A stretch of 7,184 bases of DNA from an uncultured Ellagibacter sp. (GTDB lineage Bacteria > Actinomycetota > Coriobacteriia > Coriobacteriales > Eggerthellaceae). A program made the position numbers and the translations under genes. Shown here in pieces: positions 1 to 6,705 of the stretch (position 1 is its first letter; the number at the start of each line of letters is the position of its first letter). The stretch covers positions 1 to 7,184 of the forward strand of contig NZ_CAKUAL010000086.1 in the NCBI RefSeq assembly GCF_934636505.1, written 5' to 3'. The notes under the pieces are model-generated. The model searched no databases. It was given only the letters and a program-made list of their open reading frames with translations, and was not told the origin of the DNA.

Positions 1-161
1 GAATCAGCGGAACTATTATCAGCTTCGTCTACCAGACATTGGGCTCCTACCACGCAGCGCTTATTGCCGCGATGGTCCTCATCGTCATCATCGGAATTCT
101 GATTGTTGCCGCCTGCTCCTTCATTGGCAAAATCAAGTGGGATGAAGTCAGCAAAGCATAG
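1..161 (+). CDS. C-terminal end of a membrane transporter, probably MFS family (5' end outside the window)
   Basis: The frame is open from the window edge (first full codon at 3) to a TAG at 159-161 and gives the last 52 residues of a protein. The stretch from about residue 17 to 41 is strongly hydrophobic (HAALIAAMVLIVIIGILIV, then AACSF) and forms one clear membrane helix. It is preceded by a short polar loop (YQTLGSY) and followed by a short charged tail, KIKWDEVSKA, as expected for a cytoplasmic C-terminus. A final helix of this shape is typical of major facilitator superfamily carriers, and MFS genes often sit beside LysR-type regulators, as here. No substrate can be inferred. Other polytopic membrane families cannot be excluded from one helix. 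GC content is lower than in the men genes further right, matching the adjacent regulator. Confidence 0.6.
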   Translation, partial: ISGTIISFVYQTLGSYHAALIAAMVLIVIIGILIVAACSFIGKIKWDEVSKA

Positions 162-190
162 ATATTAAGCTCCATAGACCCTAGCTGCCC

Positions 191-228
191 GCGAAAGGGA
201 CAAGGCGTATGAGCCCTGTCCCTTTCGC
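191..228 (+). terminator. Strong hairpin after the transporter gene, likely transcription terminator
   Basis: Bases 191-206 pair with 213-228: a 16-position stem with one A-C mismatch (203/216) and a 6-base loop, GTATGA. The outer 11 pairs (GCGAAAGGGAC with GTCCCTTTCGC) are perfect. It lies 29 bases after the transporter stop codon and upstream of the regulator promoter, the expected place for a terminator. There is no clear run of T after the stem on either strand, so a classical intrinsic terminator is not certain. It may instead protect the 3' end of the transporter mRNA. Confidence 0.55.
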
Positions 229-276
229 ACTTGCTGCGCCTGATGCCCCTTGGGAACAATCGCCCCTCATTTCGGA

Positions 277-285
277 TGATATAAT
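277..285 (+). promoter_or_regulatory. Extended -10 promoter of the LysR-type regulator gene
   Basis: TGATATAAT contains a perfect TATAAT (280-285) preceded by TG one base upstream (277-278), the extended -10 arrangement that needs little or no -35 box. No good -35 hexamer is seen at 16-18 bases. A start of transcription near 292 would leave a leader of about 30 bases before the ATG at 323. The site lies within the longer possible reading frame that opens at 209, so it also argues for the later start. Confidence 0.6.
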
Positions 286-322
286 CGAGAAGGCAAGTTG
301 GGTTCGTGCGCGGGGGGATAAT

Positions 323-1267
323 ATGCATATTGAACTCATCAAGGAATTCCAAGTTTTTGCCCTAACACAGAACCTCAGCAAGGCTGCAAAGGAACTGCAT
401 ATGACTCAGTCTTGCCTTGGGAAACATATGGCGGAACTCGAAAGCGAAACAGGACTAGAACTAATCAATCATGATTCGAAGCGGGTGTCGCTCGCACCCG
501 CCGGAAAATACTTTGCACAAGAAACTTCCACTATGATTGCTGTTTGGGAAGATTGCTTGAAACGATGCAAGGAGATACAGAAGCAGGCGCAAGAATCTCT
601 CTCGATTGCCATTTTCCTTGAAGGGAATCCCTCGAACGACATCTTGTTTCAACTGGGCAGAGACTACCGCAAGGAACGGAAGGGGGCCGAAGTGGCCTTC
701 TCGAAACTTGTGGGCGCAAATCCAATTGAATCCCTGAACGATAAGTCTTTCGATGTAACGGTTGACCTTTGTTTTGGCGACTGCTCTCGCTATATCAATA
801 CCCTCTCCGAAAGCGGAATAAGCACGCTCAAGTTGCAATCGTTCCCACTTGTCATCTGGTTCCGAAATGATAACCGAATCGCGAGAAACAGCGATATCCA
901 GCTTGAGGATCTCGAGCGCATTCCTATTATGACAAGCGTTTCGAGCAGCTACGATTACATGAGAGCAGCAACGAAATCGCTCTTCGAAGAGCACGGAATG
1001 ACGCCTTTCCTAAAGCCAGTCCATTTCGATATTGCGTCTCCCGCATCATTCTTTCTCTCAGATTTCGACTCGAGATCCGTCATGCTGACTTCTGTCGGAA
1101 TGGTCAACAATCATTGTCTCTCCTCTCGCGAGGACATTTGCCACCAAATTCTTGATGACGAAAGACTACGAGCAACCTCTTTTGCACTCGCTCGAGCAGA
1201 CAACGAAAAGGCTCTATCGTTTCTCCAGTTTTCGGGTGCAAGACTGCAAGACTACAATTGCTTATAG
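323..1267 (+). CDS. LysR-type transcriptional regulator
   Basis: This 314-residue protein has the usual LysR-family length. Residues about 1-60 form the winged helix-turn-helix: MHIELIKEFQVFALTQNLSK opens the domain in canonical fashion, followed by AAKELHMTQSCLGKHMAELE and the wing-like RVSLAPAGKYF. The usual QPALS of recognition helices reads QSCLG here. Residues about 91-314 would be the effector-binding domain, but its ligand cannot be read from the sequence. The start at 323 is preferred over ATG 209: the family N-terminus begins exactly here, GGGGGG (312-317) lies five bases upstream as a purine-rich ribosome site, and both the promoter at 277-285 and the hairpin at 191-228 fall inside or across the longer frame. 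It converges with the men genes, so a partnership with the upstream transporter is more likely than control of menaquinone synthesis. GC is clearly lower than in the men genes (27 of 60 bases in 541-600). Confidence 0.9.
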   Translation: MHIELIKEFQVFALTQNLSKAAKELHMTQSCLGKHMAELESETGLELINHDSKRVSLAPAGKYFAQETSTMIAVWEDCLKRCKEIQKQAQESLSIAIFLEGNPSNDILFQLGRDYRKERKGAEVAFSKLVGANPIESLNDKSFDVTVDLCFGDCSRYINTLSESGISTLKLQSFPLVIWFRNDNRIARNSDIQLEDLERIPIMTSVSSSYDYMRAATKSLFEEHGMTPFLKPVHFDIASPASFFLSDFDSRSVMLTSVGMVNNHCLSSREDICHQILDDERLRATSFALARADNEKALSFLQFSGARLQDYNCL

Positions 1268-1324
1268 GTGTCGCGGTTTTCCCCAACAGCATCTCGAGCA
1301 AACGCCCCGCCGCACTCCTCAGTG

Positions 1325-4171
1325 CTACTCGATCACGATGCGGTCGGTCTGCACGCTCGAAATCGCCTCGGGGCACAGGCTGCATCCCAGGCCGAACTCG
1401 TACCCCGCCCGATTCAGCGTCACTTTCCCGCGCTCGGCGGTATAGGGGGGCATGGTCACGTCGACATCGAAGTAGCGTGAGGTCGACCCAATGTCGCCCG
1501 GCATCACCACTTCGTCGAGCGTTTGGAACGCCGCGTGCATGCGCTTCGAGATTCCCGTGTCGTACATGCCGCCCATCCACACCTCGCGCCCGCGCGAACG
1601 TGCCGCGAAGATGAATTTGAGCGCAGCCTCCACGCCCCCGAATTTCGCGACCTTCACCGCAAAACATCGCAGCTCAGGATACGAAAGTGCCTGGTATGCC
1701 TCGCGCTCGTTCACGAACGACTCGTCCAGGCAGATGGGCGTGGCGATGGTCCTCTGCAGCGCCGCCAGCCGCGCGAATGCCCGGGCGGTCGACCCACCGC
1801 ACGGCGTCAAATCGATAGGCTCCTCGATCCACGCGACGTTGAGCGGATCGAGCGCACGGAGCTCGGCGATCGAGCGATCCGTGAAGCTCTGGTTCGCATC
1901 GAGCGTGATGAACAGATGCGGGTACTTTTGGCGAATCGTGCGAACAACACCCAAGCTACCAGGCGCAACCTTGAGCTTCACACGGCAATAGCCCGCCTCC
2001 ACGCAGCGCGAGACGGAATCGAGCGTTTCCTCCACGCTGCCCATACCGACCACAGCGCCCGCCGAGACGGCAGCCTCGCGCGCATTCCCAAACGGCGCCC
2101 TCGTCTTCCCGTGCACCCGCTCGCGATGCGCAGCGCGCTCGATCACATCGTACTCCTCGGCAAGCAAACGCCCGAGAGGCTTCCCCACGATCTTGCCGTA
2201 AAGGTCCCACAGCGCGGGTTCGATTGCGCCGCAAGCGAGCGGGAAGCGCTCCATCCCGGGAATGGAGGCGAACGCCGCAGAGACCTCCCGCGGGTGAAGG
2301 AAGACCTCGCCGATCACCTTCGGCGCAAGCGTGCCTCGCAGCACCTCAATATCCTGCTCGATTGTTTCCGGAAGATACCAGTCAGAGGAAAATGCGACGC
2401 ATTCGCCCAGGCCAACGCGTCCTTTCGCATCGATGACCTCCACGATGATCGACTCGCGGAATGCAAGCGTCGCCTTCGCCGTCACGAACGGCTTTTTGAA
2501 GGGGATACGCACACGATGCAGAATCACGCGGCGAACATCGAGACATTCCGAGTAGATTCGCTCGATGGCGGCACGGTCGATTTTGCCGATGCCCTGCCGC
2601 GGCAGGCTTTCCATGACAAAAATCTGCTTGGGACGGTAGAGCTTCGAGAGCACGTCTTCGAGTTGGCTATGGACGGAGGCGACGAACTCACGGTCACTCG
2701 GGCGAGAGGGAGCGAGCGGTTTCGGGGCATGCCGTCTTACCTGCGGTTTTATCACTTCGCGACCAAAGCGCGCCGTTTTCACCGGGGAAAGCCTGTCGAA
2801 AGCCTGGTCACGACTACCACGTTCGGGAACCTCGCTCGTGCGCTCGATGAACGCCACGGGACGCCGTCCCCACACGGGGTCGGGGGCGCCAAACACGTAG
2901 GCGTCCGCCACGCCGGGAATCGCCATGAGCTTGTCGGCAATCTCTGCGGGATAGACGTTTTCCCCACCCGAGACGAACATGTCGGTGGTGCGCTCCTTCA
3001 CGTAAATCTTGCCCTCGTGGAGAGCCGCCACATCGCCGGTGAGGAAGAAGCCGTCCGCGGTGAAGGCAGCGCGCGCGTTCAGGTAGTTCGACAGCACGCC
3101 CGGCCCGCGCACCGCCAGGCGGCCGAAACCGCGCCCGTCGGGCTCGACGATACGCGCCTGGTAGCCGGGTAGAAGCTCCATACCACCCGTGAACGACCCA
3201 TCTATCAGGCTGTTTGCAACCTGACTGCACGTTTCGGTCATCCCGTAGCTCGCATACAGGCGAAGCCCCGCCTCGTGCGCGCGGGCGATGGTGGCAGGAT
3301 TGAGCGCGCCGCCGCCAAGCAGGATGCAGCGATACGCGGCAAGTGCGGGGCCGCCTCCCTCGACGGCGAGCAGATCCTGCAGCATCTTGTCGACCACGGA
3401 GATATGGGTGAAACCGACGCGCGCGGCGTCCTTCAGAATTCGCGCCGCGTTGAAACGCGCGTAGAGGCGAAACGGCGTGCGGTTTGTGATGCTGCGCACG
3501 ACCTGCTCGAAGCCCCCAATATGGTACAGGGGGAGCGCCACCTGCCACATACCGCGACCCCTCACCGAGAGCACGGCGTTGGACGATTCAGCAGCAGCCG
3601 TGAGCATGCGCCAGGTCGACGGCACCGCCTTCGGCTTGCCCGTCGTGCCCGACGTGAAGAGGACGAGCGCTCGTTCCTGGTCGTTGAACAGGTGCGATTC
3701 TCTTTCCGCAAAATGGGTGGCCTCGAAAACCGCATCGCGCTCGGCGCTCATGATGACGCGCCTGCCGCTTTGGAGCCGCGACACCCCCGCAAGGTCGTCC
3801 GCCACGTGGTCCATAAGCGTTTCCGCCCGCGCTTCGTCGATGCGACACGCCACGCGAATGCCCGAGCTTTCCAGGTCGAACAGGCGCGAAAGCTTCTCCG
3901 TCGACGTGAGGCGATTGTTCAGCACGACCAGCGAGAACGCCCCGTACCCCGCGGCCAGGGCGAGAAAGATGAACTCCGGACAGTTCGGAAGGTCGACCGA
4001 GACGCAGTCGCCGCGCCCGACCCCCTTGCTCCGCAGACGACGGGCGATTGCCGCCGCCGTAAGCCTGGCCTGGCGATAGGTGCACGAATGCTCCGAGCCG
4101 TCGCGCGCGACGAACGTGAAGAAGACCCCATCGGGATTCAATCTCACCAAGCTTTCGAACGCATTGATCAT
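1325..4171 (-). CDS. menE-menC: MenE-MenC fusion: o-succinylbenzoate-CoA ligase joined to o-succinylbenzoate synthase
   Basis: One uninterrupted 948-residue frame carries two menaquinone enzymes. Residues 1 to about 540 are an adenylate-forming ligase: nucleotide loop FTSGTTGKP (172-180), YGMTET (309-314), TGD (378-380), KERTTDMFVSGGENVYP (392-408) and catalytic Lys530 in GIGKIDR. Residues from about 547 to the end are an enolase-superfamily o-succinylbenzoate synthase: KLK with Lys732/Lys734, metal ligands Asp758 (LDAN), Glu783 (WIEEP) and Asp816 (CLDES), and Lys840 as the second catalytic lysine (VKVAKFGG). MenC dehydrates SHCHC to o-succinylbenzoate; MenE activates it with ATP and CoA for MenB. 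All key residues are present, so both halves are probably active. Insertions are visible at about 445-495 and 671-700. ATG 4171 is the only usual start after an in-frame TGA; no strong ribosome site is seen. The gene follows menB after a 103-base gap holding a hairpin. MenC could alternatively be read as an N-succinylamino-acid racemase-type relative, but the context favours OSB synthase. Confidence 0.93.
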   Translation of the reverse strand: MINAFESLVRLNPDGVFFTFVARDGSEHSCTYRQARLTAAAIARRLRSKGVGRGDCVSVDLPNCPEFIFLALAAGYGAFSLVVLNNRLTSTEKLSRLFDLESSGIRVACRIDEARAETLMDHVADDLAGVSRLQSGRRVIMSAERDAVFEATHFAERESHLFNDQERALVLFTSGTTGKPKAVPSTWRMLTAAAESSNAVLSVRGRGMWQVALPLYHIGGFEQVVRSITNRTPFRLYARFNAARILKDAARVGFTHISVVDKMLQDLLAVEGGGPALAAYRCILLGGGALNPATIARAHEAGLRLYASYGMTETCSQVANSLIDGSFTGGMELLPGYQARIVEPDGRGFGRLAVRGPGVLSNYLNARAAFTADGFFLTGDVAALHEGKIYVKERTTDMFVSGGENVYPAEIADKLMAIPGVADAYVFGAPDPVWGRRPVAFIERTSEVPERGSRDQAFDRLSPVKTARFGREVIKPQVRRHAPKPLAPSRPSDREFVASVHSQLEDVLSKLYRPKQIFVMESLPRQGIGKIDRAAIERIYSECLDVRRVILHRVRIPFKKPFVTAKATLAFRESIIVEVIDAKGRVGLGECVAFSSDWYLPETIEQDIEVLRGTLAPKVIGEVFLHPREVSAAFASIPGMERFPLACGAIEPALWDLYGKIVGKPLGRLLAEEYDVIERAAHRERVHGKTRAPFGNAREAAVSAGAVVGMGSVEETLDSVSRCVEAGYCRVKLKVAPGSLGVVRTIRQKYPHLFITLDANQSFTDRSIAELRALDPLNVAWIEEPIDLTPCGGSTARAFARLAALQRTIATPICLDESFVNEREAYQALSYPELRCFAVKVAKFGGVEAALKFIFAARSRGREVWMGGMYDTGISKRMHAAFQTLDEVVMPGDIGSTSRYFDVDVTMPPYTAERGKVTLNRAGYEFGLGCSLCPEAISSVQTDRIVIE

Positions 4172-4237
4172 CGCGAGTTCGGACCACTGTTCTCTTCGGA
4201 CGCCGCATCAGCGACTTGGGCGGACAAAGGAAATGGG

Positions 4238-4270
4238 AAGCGACCCGACACACAGAGCATCGGGTCGCTT
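4238..4270 (-). terminator. Hairpin between menB and menE-menC
   Basis: AAGCGACCCGA (4238-4248) pairs perfectly over 11 bases with TCGGGTCGCTT (4260-4270) around an 11-base loop. On the minus strand the stem begins four bases after the menB TAA and is followed by CCCATTTCCTTTG, only a weak T-rich tract. It may be a partial terminator that lowers menE-menC expression relative to menB, or an mRNA-stabilising stem. No clear promoter for menE-menC is seen in the remaining gap, so some read-through would be needed if it is in the same transcript. Confidence 0.55.
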
Positions 4271-4274
4271 GGCT

Positions 4275-5114
<840 letters not shown>

Positions 5115-5322
5115 AGCTGTCCTTTCGTGGCATATCGTTGATTCGTTGCAGGACGCAAAAATAGTTGGCGCGCCCCGCAACGGAGGCATCGGCTTCACGA
5201 CGCCGGTTTCTCACTCAGGGGAAAACGACGCCATGCCGGCGATTGGCAATGTTTGATTCTGCGTTTTCGCTTCGAATGATTCCTGTTTCGCAAGTTTCTA
5301 TATCATACCGCGGCGAGGTATG
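5115..5322 (-). other. Gap between menH and menB, with possible menB promoter
   Basis: This 208-base stretch has no convincing gene. On the minus strand, right after the menH stop, CATACC/GGTATG (5317-5322 with 5304-5309) can form a short 6-bp stem with a 7-base loop, too weak to be called a terminator. Overlapping it, TGATATAGA (5305-5297, minus strand) resembles an extended -10 box and is close to the box before the LysR gene; it would give a menB leader of about 175 bases. No good -35 is seen. The gap ends in the menB ribosome site AAAGGA at 5125-5120. The promoter reading is tentative. Confidence 0.3.
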
Positions 5323-6456
5323 TCATGGGGCCGCGGGTTTGGGAGTGCACGATTCGACCACTTCTTCCAGAATCGCTCCGAACGCTTCGGGCCGCTCGAG
5401 GTGGATGCTGTGCCCGGCAGCGGGAACGACGCAGCACGAAATTGCGCCCTGGGATTCTGACTGAAGGGTGGAGGCGACCTTGCAATATTTCGCGTCAAGC
5501 TCCCCCGCCAGATAGCTTACGGGAATGCCCTTCGCAGCCAGCTCGCAAAGCGCGCGAATCGACTCGCCCTGCGAGGGCATCGCGTGAGCGCCTGCGCGCT
5601 CGAAGGAGAGCGCGAGCGATTCCGTGTCGTTGGCAAGGCGGCCCGCCCGAAGTCGCTCTCGCTGGTCATCGTCCAAGTTGCGCTGACTTTCGAACAAGGG
5701 CAGGCCCGCCCACCAGTCCATGAAAGCGGACACCCCTTCGTCTCGCACGCGCGCCGCCCACGCGAAGTTGCGCTCGCGCAGCGCTTCACGCGCGGCGTCG
5801 TCGACAGGCCCGAGCCCCGCGCTTTCAAGCACGAGGGCGGAGAAAGGAACAGCAGCGGACATCCGCACCGCATCGCCAGCCGAAGTCGCTGCCGTATCCC
5901 GCTGACCGACCCCAGCCACGTCCAGGCGACCAGTTCGATCGCATGGAGCGAAGGCTGCGGAGCTTCTGAGCGAAATGCGACCGAACTGGTCGCCGCCCCG
6001 CAGGTCGTCCGCAGCAAGGCACGCCGCCTGAAGTGCCACGCGCCCGCCCATGGAGTACCCAACCAGAACGGGCGCCACACCTGCGTCGCGCGCAACGACC
6101 CTACAAAAAGCAAGGAGTGCTCGCGCCTGGAAGCGCAGGTCGAAGAAGTCAGAGCGCTTCGCGGGGTCGCCGCCAGCCGAGCAGGCGCCCGCCCCATGTC
6201 CCGCAAGCTCGAAGCCGAAACACTCAGCACCCGCATCTGCAAGTAGTCGCGCCGTATCGTCCCAGGTAGAAGCCTGTTGCGCGAAGCCGTGAACGAGCAC
6301 AATCGGGACCGCTGGGGAGCCACCTTCCCTCACGCCCGACGCCGAAGCACGCCACGCCTTCACGCCAAAACGCATGCCCTCGAAATCGGAGCTGCGCGTC
6401 TCTCCCGAAACCTCGCTCCCCACCTCGCCGCCCTTCTTCAGAACCTCGTTTGCCAC
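5323..6456 (-). CDS. menH: SHCHC synthase-like alpha/beta hydrolase (MenH)
   Basis: MenH removes pyruvate from SEPHCHC to give SHCHC, the substrate of MenC. The 377-residue protein counted from GTG 6456 shows the alpha/beta-hydrolase signs: LVHGF (54-58), ELAGHGAG (83-90), nucleophile Ser135 in GYSMGGR, Asp321 in AGELDAKY and His349 in AAGHSIH. FMDWWAGLPLFES and LDDDQRERL resemble the cap region of E. coli MenH (DWYQQPVF, LNDDQRREL), which favours MenH over a generic hydrolase, as does the neighbouring menB. It is much longer than E. coli MenH (about 250 residues): there is a hydrophilic N-terminal extension of about 28 residues and an insertion at about 154-204, after the nucleophile helix. 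The frame is open to GTG 6504, but GTG 6456 has GAGGGG eight bases upstream (6470-6465) and leaves a sensible leader after the TAAAAT box; GTG 6423 is another candidate. Start choice is uncertain. Confidence 0.85.
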   Translation of the reverse strand: MANEVLKKGGEVGSEVSGETRSSDFEGMRFGVKAWRASASGVREGGSPAVPIVLVHGFAQQASTWDDTARLLADAGAECFGFELAGHGAGACSAGGDPAKRSDFFDLRFQARALLAFCRVVARDAGVAPVLVGYSMGGRVALQAACLAADDLRGGDQFGRISLRSSAAFAPCDRTGRLDVAGVGQRDTAATSAGDAVRMSAAVPFSALVLESAGLGPVDDAAREALRERNFAWAARVRDEGVSAFMDWWAGLPLFESQRNLDDDQRERLRAGRLANDTESLALSFERAGAHAMPSQGESIRALCELAAKGIPVSYLAGELDAKYCKVASTLQSESQGAISCCVVPAAGHSIHLERPEAFGAILEEVVESCTPKPAAP

Positions 6457-6518
6457 CTTCGACGCCCCTCTTTTGTCCCGATGCGACGATTCGATCGATT
6501 GCACCGCGTCTCTGAAAT

Positions 6519-6524
6519 ATTTTA
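6519..6524 (-). promoter_or_regulatory. Candidate -10 box for menH
   Basis: TAAAAT on the minus strand is the outer end of the left repeat arm. Transcription would start near 6512, giving a leader of about 55 bases before GTG 6456 but under 10 bases before GTG 6504, which supports the later start. No TTGACA-like -35 sits at 16-18 bases, so the conserved arm itself may be an activator or alternative-sigma site. Confidence 0.45.
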
Positions 6525-6673
6525 GCTCGATGTGCGTAGGTTTTTACGAGAGGTGCCCGAAGATGTGAAGGGCTGAAAATACCGCGCCTCTCTGACCTGG
6601 CGTTACAGGGAAGCGCTCGCCCGCACCCCGGCGATAGGCTCGCAAGCCGCGGAAATACCTACGCACATCGAGC

Positions 6674-6679
6674 TAAAAT
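6674..6679 (+). promoter_or_regulatory. Candidate -10 box for nfo
   Basis: TAAAAT at the outer end of the right repeat arm would give a transcript start near 6686 and a leader of about 20 bases that contains the nfo ribosome site. As with the mirrored menH box, no standard -35 is seen at the usual distance (6651-6656 reads GGAAAT). Confidence 0.45.
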
Positions 6680-6705
6680 GTCGCGAAGCAGTAGAAAGGA
6701 CGCAT

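Larger units (their letters stand above)
6519..6679. repeat. Perfect 22-bp inverted repeat flanking the menH/nfo intergenic core
   Basis: Bases 6658-6679 (beginning CCTACGCAC, ending GCTAAAAT) are the exact reverse complement of 6519-6540. Similarity continues inward for seven more bases with two mismatches (6541-6547 against 6651-6657), giving 27 of 29. The copies are 117 bases apart and point outward, one to menH and one to nfo. No target-site duplication is seen just outside the arms. Between the arms, GAGAGGTGC (6548-6556) can pair with GCGCCTCTC (6584-6592), and GGCT/AGCC (6637-6648) forms a small stem. No gene is seen in the core. Confidence 0.9.

Noticed and set aside
1268..1324. Terminator between the convergent LysR and menE-menC genes
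   Set aside because: I found no convincing stem followed by a T run in this 57-base gap on either strand.
1523..3172. 549-codon open frame on the plus strand opposite menE-menC
   Set aside because: It lies antisense to a gene with clear catalytic motifs, is extremely rich in Arg and His, and shows no domain; it is a typical shadow frame in high-GC DNA.
5584..6246. 220-codon plus-strand frame opposite menH
   Set aside because: Antisense to MenH, which has its full catalytic triad; nothing family-like is visible in the mirror frame.
6519..6679. Intergenic inverted repeat as a complete insertion sequence or CRISPR element
   Set aside because: Only two arms, no transposase, no target duplication and no repeated spacer-like units; kept only as an inverted-repeat promoter region.
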